64,000 nucleotides of DNA from a virus: positions 45,014 through 109,013 of IMG/VR virus record IMGVR_UViG_3300027833_001604, one strand, 5' to 3'. The position numbers were made by a program, and so were the translations under genes. The notes beneath the pieces are model-generated. The model saw only the letters and a list, made by a program, of their open reading frames with translations, ran no database searches and was not told where the DNA came from. Shown here piece by piece: positions 40,122-49,419 of this stretch. Positions within the stretch are counted from its first letter, which is position 1. The number at the start of each line of letters is the position of its first letter.

Positions 40122-41206
40122 CCAATTTTCTCCCAAGGAACGTCTTTATTACCAAAGTGTCCATATACACAATTTTCACTATAACCATAGAAGTTATACA
40201 TATCAAATCTATCAATAATAGCCTTTGGCGTTAAATCAATGTTTTCTTCAATAAACTTTTGAATAGTGCGATTGTGTCCGTTTGAATCTATGTAAATACT
40301 TGTTGGTTCTTTTACACCAATAGCATACGACAATTGAATTTGACACCAATCAGCCATATTATCTGCTACAATATTCTTTGCTAACCAACGTGCCATATAA
40401 GCTGCACTTCTATCTACTTTTGTGGGGTCTTTTCCACTAAATGCGCCGCCGCCGTGAGGAGCAAAGCCACCATAAGTGTCCACGATAATCTTTCGCCCAG
40501 TAAGTCCGGTATCACCATCAGGTCCACCAATAACAAAGTTACCAGTAGGATTAATATGCCATACAGTATTTTCATCAATTAAATCTCCCATTACGCTATT
40601 GACTGCATCTTTTACTGGTGCTTTAAGACTATGCTGAAAGCCTTCTTTATGTTGTGTGCTTACAACGATTTGGTCTGCACGTTGAACTCGTCCGCCAACG
40701 TATTGAATACTTACTTGAGATTTTGCATCTGGTAGTAAGAAGTCATAACCGTCATTGACTCGTAAATCTTTTAGCTTCTTTAGAATTTCATGTGAGTAAT
40801 GAATTGGTGCTGGTAGCATTGCATCATTTTCATTAGTTGCATAGCCAAACATAATACCTTGGTCACCTGCACCAAAGTCATCTGTTCCCAATCCAATGTC
40901 ACCTGATTGTGAATGAATCTCGTTATAGATGTTTAGTTTATCCCAATGGAATCCATCTTGTTCGTATCCAATTTCTTTAACTTTGTCAATTACGATTTGT
41001 TTTACTTCATCTTTGCTTACATTAAAGTTCTTTACTTCACCCGCCAACGTTACATGGTTAGTGGTTACAAGTGTTTCAATTGCGACACGTGTAGTTTCAT
41101 CACCGTTCTTTAGTCCGGCATCAACTAATGCGTCAGAGATTTGATCTGATACTTTATCAGGATGTCCATCACTTACACTTTCGCTTGTAAAAATATAATT
41201 ATTCAT
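40115..41206 (-). CDS. metK: S-adenosylmethionine synthetase
   Basis: GHPDKVSDQISDA at the start, GAGDQGIMFGYA in the middle and GGGAFSGKDPTKVDRSAAY are the MAT signatures for ATP, methionine and metal binding. The 363 aa are slightly shorter than bacterial MetK (~384), with trimmed loops and an intact active site. SAM from this enzyme would feed the ten-plus radical SAM proteins and the DNA methyltransferase at 41222. Confidence 0.95.
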   Translation of the reverse strand: MNNYIFTSESVSDGHPDKVSDQISDALVDAGLKNGDETTRVAIETLVTTNHVTLAGEVKNFNVSKDEVKQIVIDKVKEIGYEQDGFHWDKLNIYNEIHSQSGDIGLGTDDFGAGDQGIMFGYATNENDAMLPAPIHYSHEILKKLKDLRVNDGYDFLLPDAKSQVSIQYVGGRVQRADQIVVSTQHKEGFQHSLKAPVKDAVNSVMGDLIDENTVWHINPTGNFVIGGPDGDTGLTGRKIIVDTYGGFAPHGGGAFSGKDPTKVDRSAAYMARWLAKNIVADNMADWCQIQLSYAIGVKEPTSIYIDSNGHNRTIQKFIEENIDLTPKAIIDRFDMYNFYGYSENCVYGHFGNKDVPWEKIGW

Positions 41207-41221
41207 AGTTTGTTTTTTCCT

Positions 41222-42334
41222 TTAGTTTTTAGTAAAGACATATATGCCTTCCCACTTTTCTCGACCTTCTTTTTTATCGTTGCCAACACCAGGTCTAGTG
41301 TTTAGCATCATTTTGATTGTTATATCGTGTTTAAAGCCCAACTTTTCAGCAAGCTCAATCCAACGATCCACAACAAAGAATTCCTGCTTACCATACGATT
41401 TGTAGTCTGCAATGTTTGTTGCAAAGATTCCATCACTGTTAAGTCCTTTGTGTATTTGTTGCATTGTTGGTGCGACATACCCATCAAACCAATCATCCAT
41501 TGTAGTGTGTTTAACCATACATTGTGTAGGCTCGTCACTATACTTTTCTAAATTAAAGTATGGTGGACTACTAAATGCTAAGTCAATATTCTCGCATTGA
41601 TAATCTTCACTAGGACTGCAAATAAGTTCTGCATCGTTAGTCAGCAAACTATCCAAATACTTTAGATACTCAAATGTTTGTGTGTTAGGGTCTGTGCCTA
41701 TGTATTTATAGTTCATATTACTACTGGTTATCCCAAGTAGCCTTCCACCGTAACCACAGCTATAATCGTAAATACGACCCCATAGCACCGGGCATAAACG
41801 CTCCGCAATAGCTCTAGCATGTTGTGGCTTAAAGTTTTGCACGTTCTCGCCTGTAACAAGCTCTAAGCTTCTACGCATTGCTGTAGGGTATACTAACTTG
41901 TTTCCTTCTCTAAATTCAAAACAAATGCGTATAGCACGTTTGAGTTTAGCATCGTCACGAAACCTATCCATTAAACTGTTTGAGCCTCGTCCTTTTGGCT
42001 CCGCTGTCTGCATGTTTGTGAATACAAAACGATTAATTGTTTGTCCTTGATTGTTGCCAAGTCCCAATACGTTTTGTTCAACTTTGTTATATGATGTGCG
42101 TTTAAACTTCTTTAATGCTTCTTGTAGTCCTGCTTCTGTGTAGTATATAATAGGAACAATATCTCGCTTACGATAGATATCAAATACTTTGTCTATTGTT
42201 CCAGGTCCATCAGCTTCGTATACCTCTGTGGTAAACGTATCTAATTCTTCGTATAGGTCTTCATAGCCAGTAAACTCATCTGCAAAGATGTATTCTGGCT
42301 TAATGTTCCAAAACTTGTGTATACGATCGATCAA
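41222..42334 (-). CDS. DNA methyltransferase (amino-methyltransferase, SPPY motif)
   Basis: IYDYSCGYGGRLLG is motif I for SAM binding, and IDLAFSSPPYFNLEKY is motif IV; SPPY is typical of N4-cytosine/N6-adenine DNA methylases of beta class. A long N-terminal region (residues 1-170) and motif order IV after I are consistent with a solitary methylase. The target sequence is unknown. No restriction endonuclease is visible nearby. Confidence 0.8.
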   Translation of the reverse strand: MIDRIHKFWNIKPEYIFADEFTGYEDLYEELDTFTTEVYEADGPGTIDKVFDIYRKRDIVPIIYYTEAGLQEALKKFKRTSYNKVEQNVLGLGNNQGQTINRFVFTNMQTAEPKGRGSNSLMDRFRDDAKLKRAIRICFEFREGNKLVYPTAMRRSLELVTGENVQNFKPQHARAIAERLCPVLWGRIYDYSCGYGGRLLGITSSNMNYKYIGTDPNTQTFEYLKYLDSLLTNDAELICSPSEDYQCENIDLAFSSPPYFNLEKYSDEPTQCMVKHTTMDDWFDGYVAPTMQQIHKGLNSDGIFATNIADYKSYGKQEFFVVDRWIELAEKLGFKHDITIKMMLNTRPGVGNDKKEGREKWEGIYVFTKN

Positions 42335-42336
42335 TA

Positions 42337-42651
42337 TTAAACTCCAAAGTAATAGTTTAATAATCCAGTAAAGATTAATGTAACTAGCACACCATTTAAT
42401 AAGATGAGAGCTCTATCATGCCACATATACCCAACCCAGAACCAACCTATAGTTCCAAATAATCCAAACCATAAATCAATATGTGGCAGTGTTCCTGTAG
42501 CTCTAGCCGATGTTGCCACTAGTATCAGAACAACTGAAATCCATTTAACCCACCAAGATAATCCACCCTTGGGTGTTATCTTCTTAAAGACCCTGGTTGA
42601 ATCCAATGCCTTAATTTTGTCATTTAATTTTAGTCGTTTATTTTCGCTCAT
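42337..42651 (-). CDS. Small membrane protein (104 aa)
   Basis: A basic N-terminus (MSENKRLKLNDKIKALD) precedes three hydrophobic segments: WVKWISVVLILVATSARA, LWFGLFGTIGWFWVGYMW and LILLNGVLVTLIFTGLLNYY. This type occurs in T4-like marine phages without known role. It sits one base from the next gene upstream. Confidence 0.75.
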   Translation of the reverse strand: MSENKRLKLNDKIKALDSTRVFKKITPKGGLSWWVKWISVVLILVATSARATGTLPHIDLWFGLFGTIGWFWVGYMWHDRALILLNGVLVTLIFTGLLNYYFGV

Positions 42652-42872
42652 TAGTGTAGTTGAGGTCCTGGGCCTTGGTCAACATTAATATCATCTTTAG
42701 AATTAATAATGTGATTTGTTAAATTATCAAAATCTTGTGGGGTTAACATAATTTTATAAATCCTAAGAGCTTGTGCCATCATTACACCAGCAGCCGCTAA
42801 TGGATCCTCACCTAGTGTTATTGCTTCAATTTTTCTATATAGTATATCTAATTCGTTATTTTCCATTACCAT
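42651..42872 (-). CDS. Small helical protein (73 aa)
   Basis: ELDILYRKIEAITLGEDPLA and a second helix (AAGVMMAQALRIYKIMLTPQ), then an acidic end. The ATG at 42872 and another at 42866 are both possible starts. Not recognised; similar small proteins occur in marine T4-like phages. Confidence 0.7.
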   Translation of the reverse strand: MVMENNELDILYRKIEAITLGEDPLAAAGVMMAQALRIYKIMLTPQDFDNLTNHIINSKDDINVDQGPGPQLH

Positions 42873-42958
42873 CCTGCTCTTCTTATTTTGTCTTCGTTAA
42901 TAGGCGACTTCATTGCCTTTTTGTGTTGTGCATTTTTATACTTAGGTTCCCCATGCAT
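42866..42958 (-). CDS. Possible 30-aa basic peptide after queE
   Basis: The frame starts inside the end of queE and stops overlapping the next gene. The peptide is Lys-rich (KYKNAQHKKAMKSPINEDK). The ribosome site (CGGAA) is weak. It may be a real micro-protein or chance. Confidence 0.3.
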   Translation of the reverse strand: MHGEPKYKNAQHKKAMKSPINEDKIRRAGW

Positions 42959-43838
42959 TTCCGAATAATGAGATGTGTAGTCTTGGGGTAAAACGCCATC
43001 CCCTTTCCATACAGATTTCTGCGACTTCTTGGACGTTAAGATTGTATTCTTCACTGCGACCACCCATCGGCATAAGATACACAGGACACTCCAAACCTTC
43101 TTTACGATATGCTGCAACAGCTCTATCAACATCAGCAATATCATCGCTATCAGCGACAACAAATTTAAGATAGATATCGCTGTCATCCACGAGACTGTAA
43201 CAATAAGCGACATCAGGCTTGATAGCATCTTCCCAAGATTCTCCCGATACTGTGAGCTTGGGTGAACAACTCCATGTGACTTTAATTCTGTCACTGTCGT
43301 GGAGATAGTTGAATAAATCGTCATGTAAGTGTTGCGTAGTGTTTGTTTCAAATGTAACATTTTTTAAGTCCTTCATACGTGGATGTTCAAATAGTTCTAC
43401 ATAAAGTCGTTGCCACGCTAACAACGGCTCACCGCCTGTCATAATTAAATGAATGTCTTGTCCGTTATCGCAAGTCCACTTGCCTTCGGGTGTTAAACTT
43501 AACAAATGATTTACTACTTCGTCTACTTCTGCAAGTTTGTTAAAGTCTTTAAATTCAGGATAGATACTTGCATAAGTGTCGCAACCTGTGTGTATAATAG
43601 GTAAGTCTGTAAATTCAGTTACAGTATCTGTAATGCCACTATCAATTAATTCTTTAACTTCATCATTGTAACGATTACCTGCTTCATGCTTCTCAGCTCT
43701 GCTTGGTTCGTTTCTTGGTAAACCAAAATTCATACAACGAAAGTTGCAACCAAATGTGCGTAAAAATACGCTAGGAACACCTACGTATTGTCCTTCACCT
43801 TGCACACTATAAAATGCTTCTGAATATCTAAGTTTCAT
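42942..43838 (-). CDS. queE: 7-carboxy-7-deazaguanine synthase-like protein with inserted cluster loop
   Basis: The N-terminus FYSVQGEGQYVGVPSVFLR and the MTGGEPLLAW strand are QueE hallmarks. The SAM-cluster cysteines are C31 and C35 (CNFRC) and, after 50 extra residues, C86 in TGCDTYAS, which corresponds to the CDT of ordinary QueE. So the CX3CX2C loop carries an insertion of ~48 residues. QueE converts 6-carboxytetrahydropterin to CDG, the step after QueD. FolE, QueD-like and DpdA genes downstream in the genome make a phage DNA-modification pathway likely. Confidence 0.85.
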   Translation of the reverse strand: MKLRYSEAFYSVQGEGQYVGVPSVFLRTFGCNFRCMNFGLPRNEPSRAEKHEAGNRYNDEVKELIDSGITDTVTEFTDLPIIHTGCDTYASIYPEFKDFNKLAEVDEVVNHLLSLTPEGKWTCDNGQDIHLIMTGGEPLLAWQRLYVELFEHPRMKDLKNVTFETNTTQHLHDDLFNYLHDSDRIKVTWSCSPKLTVSGESWEDAIKPDVAYCYSLVDDSDIYLKFVVADSDDIADVDRAVAAYRKEGLECPVYLMPMGGRSEEYNLNVQEVAEICMERGWRFTPRLHISLFGNAWGT

Positions 43839-44271
43839 TTATTAAGTTACTCCATTTCTTTAATTTGTTTCTTTTGACTAATGCACGTTTGTTTAGATCA
43901 TCCATAGTAAACATACCATGTTCAATCATTAATTCTAACATACAAAATACATCGCCTGCTTCTTCGATTAACTTTGTGCGATTAGTTGTTGCATTATTTT
44001 TCTTACTAGTTGCTTCTTCAATTGTATTAAATTTTCTAACTGTTTTACTGCATAGTTGTGTTAGTTCACCACATTCTTCTGCTGTAATAATCATTAGTTG
44101 TTGCAATGTATTAAGTGGATGCGTTTCACGTGCTTGAGCTTCTTCATGCTTCTGTGCTTTGTTATTAAATAAATCTATTGGATATTCTTCATTCATTCTG
44201 CGCCTCATATAATCATCATAGCTTTCACGTTGACCTTCGCCGTTTAACGGATTGCCTTTGCTATATTCCAT
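43828..44271 (-). CDS. mazG: MazG-like nucleotide pyrophosphohydrolase
   Basis: The central helix pair has ITAEECGELTQLCSK and LIEEAGDVFCMLEL, the ExxE...ExxD metal motifs of the all-alpha NTP pyrophosphatase family. The N-terminal 50 residues are extra and charged. The length is 147 aa, as in marine phage MazG proteins. They hydrolyse dNTPs and possibly ppGpp, changing the nucleotide pool during infection. The stop overlaps the start of queE by 11 bp. Confidence 0.85.
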   Translation of the reverse strand: MEYSKGNPLNGEGQRESYDDYMRRRMNEEYPIDLFNNKAQKHEEAQARETHPLNTLQQLMIITAEECGELTQLCSKTVRKFNTIEEATSKKNNATTNRTKLIEEAGDVFCMLELMIEHGMFTMDDLNKRALVKRNKLKKWSNLINET

Positions 44272-44492
44272 TAATGTATTGTCCTATTATTAATTGGTGT
44301 TAAGTTGTCTGTTATCTGATCACCGTATATCATACCTAATATAACTAGTATTGTTTCTGGCACTTGATCGAAATCCTCTATTTCAAACGGAGCAAATAAC
44401 CCTTGAAACGATCCATCAGATTTAATCACTATTGCATACTCATCATCTTCGAGCCAATCATTAATCTTACCTTCTCGTTTCTCTTCTGCCAT
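44271..44492 (-). CDS. Small acidic hypothetical protein (73 aa)
   Basis: It begins MAEEKREGKINDWLEDDEYA and has a hydrophobic middle (PETILVILGMIYGDQ). There is no Cys. AAAAGGC precedes the ATG. It is the first gene after the promoter at 44517. Function unknown. Confidence 0.7.
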   Translation of the reverse strand: MAEEKREGKINDWLEDDEYAIVIKSDGSFQGLFAPFEIEDFDQVPETILVILGMIYGDQITDNLTPINNRTIH

Positions 44493-44516
44493 ACTTTGCC
44501 TTTTTTATTATATACA

Positions 44517-44545
44517 ATTATATACGATTTTATATGATTAGTCAA
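44517..44545 (-). promoter_or_regulatory. Promoter for the mazG-queE operon
   Basis: TTGACT (44540-44545), a 17-nt spacer and TATAAT (44517-44522) on the - strand; a second TATAAT follows 9 bases later. No AAGA-NN-TCTT element. Confidence 0.7.
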
Positions 44546-44770
44546 CTATTCTTTTTTCTTTAGTTTAAATGTTGGCACACCTGCTACAGTATCTTCTTCC
44601 CATAACAAAGTATCACCAAGATCCCAACCCATTTGATTTAACATATCAGTTGGCAATTGAATAACTAATTCTTCTGTCTTGCCATCTTTAATGACTTCTA
44701 CAGTCCATGTTTGTTGTTTGTTCATTTCTTTTTCTTTCTTATCTCTAACTAGTTTATTCCACCATCCCAT
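44546..44770 (-). CDS. AbrB/SpoVT-like small protein (74 aa)
   Basis: The region TWTVEVIKDGKTEELVIQLP, then MLNQMGWDLGDTLLWEE, resembles the swapped-hairpin AbrB fold used by small DNA-binding regulators. An alternative start is the ATG at 44725 (MNKQQTW). It follows prs by 2 bp, and its stop is at the promoter of the next operon. It is a candidate for a phage regulator; the family is inferred from a short match. Confidence 0.55.
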   Translation of the reverse strand: MGWWNKLVRDKKEKEMNKQQTWTVEVIKDGKTEELVIQLPTDMLNQMGWDLGDTLLWEEDTVAGVPTFKLKKKE

Positions 44771-44772
44771 AG

Positions 44773-45732
44773 TTAAATCTTCTGTGCAAATAAACTGCTT
44801 ACACTTTCTTCATTGTTTACCCTTCTTAGAGCTTCTCCAAACATTTGTGATACGCTTACTACTCTTACTTTAGTAATTTTGTCTGGACATTTATATTCAA
44901 TACTGTCTGTGATTACTAGTTCTTTTAGCACACTTTTCTCAACCTTTTGACATGCTTGGCCAGTAAGAACTCCGTGTGTAATATATGCTCTAACACTTAA
45001 TGCGCCGGCGTCCATAATAGCCTTTGCAGCATTACATAGTGTTCCACCACTGTCAATAATGTCATCAACTAGAATAGCGTGGGCGCCTTTTACTTCACCA
45101 ATTAGATTCATTACTTCACTAACACCTGCTTTAGGTCTACGCTTGTCTACAATAGCAATATCGCCGCCAAACATATCAGCAAACTTTCTAGCTCTTACAG
45201 TTCCGCCTGCGTCTGGTGAAACAAATACTGTTTCTACTTCATGCACATCACTGTTTTCTTTGTAGAACTGCTTCTTAATATCTCTTGCAAATGCTATACG
45301 ACTTGTTAAATCATCTACAGGAATATCAAAGAAGCCCTGTATTTGTCCTGCGTGTAGATCCATTGTAAGGATTCTATCAGCACCGGATTCGGTTAGCAGG
45401 TTCGCAACAAGTTTAGCTGTAATAGGAGTACGACTAGCACTCTTACGATCCTGCCTTGCATAACCGAAATAAGGTATGACTGCGGTAATACGTTTAGCAC
45501 TGCTACGCTTGGCCGCATCAATCATAATCATTAATTCCATTAAATTATCGTTAACTGGTGTGCTTGTGCTTTGTATAATAAACACATCCTCACCTCTAAC
45601 ATTTTCCATAAACTCTACACGACTTTCACCGTCAGCAAATGCTTTAATGTCTGCTGGCACTAATGCAGCAAAGCAATGTTCTGCAATCTTTTGTGCTAAG
45701 TCAATATTACTGTTTCCTGCGATGATTTTCAT
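44773..45732 (-). CDS. prs: Ribose-phosphate pyrophosphokinase
   Basis: [20 protein letters not shown] (catalytic flexible loop start), [16 protein letters not shown] and [15 protein letters not shown] (PRPP-binding loop) are all canonical. The length of 319 aa is that of bacterial class I Prs. It makes PRPP from ribose 5-phosphate and ATP for nucleotide and NAD synthesis. The sequence looks like a cell-type Prs rather than a divergent phage form. Confidence 0.93.
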   Translation of the reverse strand: MKIIAGNSNIDLAQKIAEHCFAALVPADIKAFADGESRVEFMENVRGEDVFIIQSTSTPVNDNLMELMIMIDAAKRSSAKRITAVIPYFGYARQDRKSASRTPITAKLVANLLTESGADRILTMDLHAGQIQGFFDIPVDDLTSRIAFARDIKKQFYKENSDVHEVETVFVSPDAGGTVRARKFADMFGGDIAIVDKRRPKAGVSEVMNLIGEVKGAHAILVDDIIDSGGTLCNAAKAIMDAGALSVRAYITHGVLTGQACQKVEKSVLKELVITDSIEYKCPDKITKVRVVSVSQMFGEALRRVNNEESVSSLFAQKI

Positions 45733-46010
45733 TTAGAGTCTCCTGGGTTGGGCATTGGATGCCATTGTGTGTTGTATTGCGTTGCAACTTCATTTCTTGC
45801 ATTGCTGGCTGCGACTGCTTTTGCTCTTAGTTTGTCTGCTTGATCTTTTTGCTTAGGACGTTCTAGTTTATTAATAAGTCCTAGTATTGAAGTTGCAAAC
45901 TCTTTGCGTCCTTCAAATATATCTTCAGTTCCATCTGTTAAGCTAGTTACTTTATCGTCAAGTTCTTCTTGGCAAACTTGACGTAAAATATCTATTGTAT
46001 GATCTGTCAT
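45729..46010 (-). CDS. Hypothetical protein (93 aa)
   Basis: It is helical, with [37 protein letters not shown] and [12 protein letters not shown], and ends in a short Pro/His tail. No family recognised. Overlaps of 4 and 1 bp with prs and tdk place it in one operon. Confidence 0.7.
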   Translation of the reverse strand: MTDHTIDILRQVCQEELDDKVTSLTDGTEDIFEGRKEFATSILGLINKLERPKQKDQADKLRAKAVAASNARNEVATQYNTQWHPMPNPGDSK

Positions 46011-46567
46011 TATTTACTCTCCCAATGTTCATGGCAACGTGGTTCATATGTCTCTGCGCCGCCTACGTTTACTCTGCCACCACTTTTTCTAAGTCGTTGC
46101 GTCTTACTGCATGGTTGTCCACATACATTACAAAATGCAGTAATCTTCATAATACTGTCTGCTAGTGCTAGCAAACGCCCTGTTGTATCAAATGGTATTC
46201 CTCTGCTGTCTTGATCTAATCCTGCACATACAAAGTTACAACCATTTCGTAATCCTTCTTCAACAAACCACAATGCTTCTTTAGGATCAAAGAACTGAAT
46301 CTCATCAATGAATACTGTGTGAAAGTTATAAGGTTTAATTGTGTAATTGTCTTTTACTAATTCTAAATCAATAACACTAATAGCAGGGTGACTAAGTTTG
46401 TTGTGTGTAACAATCCTATTTGGGTCATATCTGTCGTCTACTAATGGTTTTAGGACTAATGCTTTATGTCCTGAATGCTCTAGAAAGAGCAGTCGTTTTA
46501 ACAACTCACTGCTCTTTCCTGCAAACATTGGGCCTGCAATGACCTCTAGTTCACCTCTTTTATACAT
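46010..46567 (-). CDS. tdk: Thymidine kinase
   Basis: GPMFAGKSSELLKRL (P-loop), FIDEIQFF (Walker B) and CNVCGQPCSKTQRL (zinc ribbon half) with CHEH later match type II thymidine kinase; 185 aa is normal. It salvages thymidine from degraded host DNA. It is the first gene after the subtilase in the same direction (3-bp gap). Confidence 0.92.
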   Translation of the reverse strand: MYKRGELEVIAGPMFAGKSSELLKRLLFLEHSGHKALVLKPLVDDRYDPNRIVTHNKLSHPAISVIDLELVKDNYTIKPYNFHTVFIDEIQFFDPKEALWFVEEGLRNGCNFVCAGLDQDSRGIPFDTTGRLLALADSIMKITAFCNVCGQPCSKTQRLRKSGGRVNVGGAETYEPRCHEHWESK

Positions 46568-46570
46568 TTA

Positions 46571-49381
46571 TTAAAAGCTCCATGTTAAGTTAATACCTGC
46601 TGTCGTAACTGTTTCGTTTGTGCCTGCATAGTTCAAACGTGCTTCTGCATGTGCTTTTACAAACATGTTGTCTGTTACTTGGAAGTTACGGAACACACCT
46701 AAGTCTACTTCACGCTTTGTAGCACTTAAATCACTGCTACTAGTTAAGTAATCTAGCTCGCCTGTTGAACTAACTGTGCTTGCTGTATTAAACGTTGCAG
46801 TGCCATTTGTAATTGCTACTGGCACACTTGCTACAAATCCAAAGTCGCCGTTGCTAACGTTACGTTTGATACCAAGTGTTGCACTATTACTTAGCAAGTT
46901 ACTTGCTGATGTCATCATGCTGTCGCCTACGTTTACTTTAGTAACACCAAACATTGCATTACCAAATAGTGTAACATCTTCTGTTAGTGCTTTATCTAAG
47001 TTGTAGCCTGCATAGAATGTTGTAGCACCGTTAACGTCCATTAATGGATTGTCTGCAACATTACCAAGGAAACTATTACCTTCTGTTACTGCGCCAAACA
47101 TAAATTGGTCTACTGTAGTTGCAATTGCTACACTATCTTCATTAATATTTAGTGCGCCAGCTTCCATTGGAATAACTGTGCCTGCACCATATCCAAAGTA
47201 ATAGTCTGGAGCAAATCCCATATTAGCTGCTTGTGTTGGATCTGCACTACGGGTATCTGCTACGCCAATCATGTCGTTACCATCTACATAAAAGTTACGA
47301 TCATAATCATCAACTACCATTGTGCTACTAATACTACTAATATGCACACCGCCACTCAATGCAAACGCACCCGAGTCTAAACTACTACGAGCACCATCGA
47401 TACGTCCACTAGTTGGAATACCTACAACACCTTGTGGATTAGTTGCTTCATCTAAATCAAGCAAACCTTGTCCGTGTGTGTTTACATCGTAGCCCCAAAT
47501 ATCTTTGTCGGCAGTGTTAAGCAATAGTTTAACAATGTTATCGCCTTTCATGTATGGCCACATTTGATGCACAATACCTACTGCGCCTGTTACTGCCGGA
47601 GCTGCCATTGACGTTCCGCCTAGTGTTCTGTATTCACTATCAACACTTGTAGATGCTACATTGTCACCTGGTGCTAGTATATAGAAATCACTAATTCTAG
47701 CATCACTTACACACTCGCCGTCTGTGCCGTAACACATTGTTCCAGCTCGGTTACTTCTACGTGACATACTTCCTGATTTAAGATTCCATGAACCAACTAC
47801 AATTGCTTTACCACCTAGCAACAATTCTCCATCTTTGCTAGTTGCTACTGCATAATGAGCCGGGAAGGTTGGAACATCCAATCCTTGGTTACCTGCAGCA
47901 AATACAAGAACTGCTTCGTTGCCTGACATTGCATCTGTAAGTTGTGGCAACATATAATTGTCATCTACTGCTAATCCTGAATAGCCTTCAAGTGCATATG
48001 CTCCATCGTAACGTGAGTCTGTGCTATAAAATACACCATTGCCTGCACTTTGTATACTACGCTTGTATGTCAAGTCTACGTTATAGTTACCAGATACGTT
48101 TATTGCATCTGCACCATTGTTAACTGCCCATTCAATACCTCTACCTAATGCATTAAATTGATAGTATCCATTGTCCCATGCTGTTTTACCAATAAGTAGT
48201 TTGGCATCTGGAGCAACACCAGTAGTTCCTACACCATCTAAACTAGCGGCCGCAATACCTGCCACGTGTGTTCCGTGTGAATACTTATTTTTATCGTCTA
48301 CTGTTTCGTTTGTGCCTTTGTCAATCAAACGTTGATCGGTGCACATATCTATAAAACATTTGCTGGCAATAATCTTATTAGCAAACTCTGGGTGATCTAA
48401 ATCAATACCAGTATCAAGTATTGCTAACACACTGCCTTTACCTGTCCAACCTTTTGCCCAGGCTTCTGGTGCACCAATGGCTTCTAGGTTGTTTCCATAT
48501 CGATACATTCCACTTTCGCGTGTAATATAATCTATACCAACATTAGAATTTACATTATGCACTGCATCAATATATGTTTGTGTAGCACCTAACGACACAT
48601 CTTCCATTGCTAAGTATTCTTCTACAGTTAATACACCTTCTGTTTTAATACCCATACCATCGCTTACAACGATCACTGGTTCGTCAACTACGTCAACGAC
48701 AACGACCTCCTCTACAACGACAACGGGTTCTTCTTCAACGACTTCAACAATTTCAACAGGGCGTTCAAGTTCATATGTTCTAACAAACTTATGATCAGCT
48801 TCGGTTCGAACTACATCTTCTACAACTGTGCTAACTAGCTCAGTGCTGACTTCTGTAGTATTAGCACCATCACTCCAATGTTGTGTAGTGAATGTGCCTT
48901 TGTATGTTTTTGTTGTGACTGTTTTTGTGTATGTGATTGTAATATCTTCATGCACTGAAACTACATAATCTTCTGTAGTTTCTACTTCAGTAGATGATCG
49001 TGAAACAACTTCAGGTGTTTCAGTAACTACTTCGTGTTGATTGTATTTGTATGTTGTATTGATTACAGTTGCTTTTGCGTCAAGAGATTCGCCGATTAAG
49101 TCTGCGAACTTTTTAATCTCATTCTCGTAAAAGGTTACTGTTTCAACTAGTGTTGCAGCCCAACTGTATTGGCTGTATTTTTCTGCTAGTGGCTTTAATG
49201 TTTTAAGCCCATTTGAGTATGATTTCATCATACTTTTTGCAAAAGTATTCCGAGACTCAATATTTGTTATGTTTGACACCATATCATAGTAACTGAATGG
49301 TGCCGCATATGTTGGCAACGCAACAAACGACAATGATATTACTGCAATAACAGTAACTATCGCTTTTCTCACAGTATTCAT
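46571..49381 (-). CDS. Autotransporter-like subtilisin protease (S8 family)
   Basis: A signal peptide (residues 1-26, VALPTYA) is followed by a helical propeptide region and a Glu/Val-rich linker (211-240). The subtilase domain has D323 (ILDTGIDLDHPE), H369 (YSHGTHVAGIA), N498 (AAGNQG) and S591 (GGTSMAAPA). The last ~250 residues form beta strands in alternating pattern ending in INLTWSF, the terminal aromatic of outer-membrane barrels. This is the type V autotransporter layout (936 aa). It would display or release a protease at the host surface. AGGAG and promoter P7 with an operator-like repeat lie upstream. It is very rare in a phage genome. Confidence 0.85.
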   Translation of the reverse strand: MNTVRKAIVTVIAVISLSFVALPTYAAPFSYYDMVSNITNIESRNTFAKSMMKSYSNGLKTLKPLAEKYSQYSWAATLVETVTFYENEIKKFADLIGESLDAKATVINTTYKYNQHEVVTETPEVVSRSSTEVETTEDYVVSVHEDITITYTKTVTTKTYKGTFTTQHWSDGANTTEVSTELVSTVVEDVVRTEADHKFVRTYELERPVEIVEVVEEEPVVVVEEVVVVDVVDEPVIVVSDGMGIKTEGVLTVEEYLAMEDVSLGATQTYIDAVHNVNSNVGIDYITRESGMYRYGNNLEAIGAPEAWAKGWTGKGSVLAILDTGIDLDHPEFANKIIASKCFIDMCTDQRLIDKGTNETVDDKNKYSHGTHVAGIAAASLDGVGTTGVAPDAKLLIGKTAWDNGYYQFNALGRGIEWAVNNGADAINVSGNYNVDLTYKRSIQSAGNGVFYSTDSRYDGAYALEGYSGLAVDDNYMLPQLTDAMSGNEAVLVFAAGNQGLDVPTFPAHYAVATSKDGELLLGGKAIVVGSWNLKSGSMSRRSNRAGTMCYGTDGECVSDARISDFYILAPGDNVASTSVDSEYRTLGGTSMAAPAVTGAVGIVHQMWPYMKGDNIVKLLLNTADKDIWGYDVNTHGQGLLDLDEATNPQGVVGIPTSGRIDGARSSLDSGAFALSGGVHISSISSTMVVDDYDRNFYVDGNDMIGVADTRSADPTQAANMGFAPDYYFGYGAGTVIPMEAGALNINEDSVAIATTVDQFMFGAVTEGNSFLGNVADNPLMDVNGATTFYAGYNLDKALTEDVTLFGNAMFGVTKVNVGDSMMTSASNLLSNSATLGIKRNVSNGDFGFVASVPVAITNGTATFNTASTVSSTGELDYLTSSSDLSATKREVDLGVFRNFQVTDNMFVKAHAEARLNYAGTNETVTTAGINLTWSF

Positions 49382-49419
49382 AACTACACTCCTATTGTAT
49401 TTTTATGATTTATACTTAT

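Noticed and set aside
42866-43360. 164-aa - strand ORF inside queE
   Set aside because: It reads another frame of queE; only the last 30 codons lie outside and were listed separately at low confidence.
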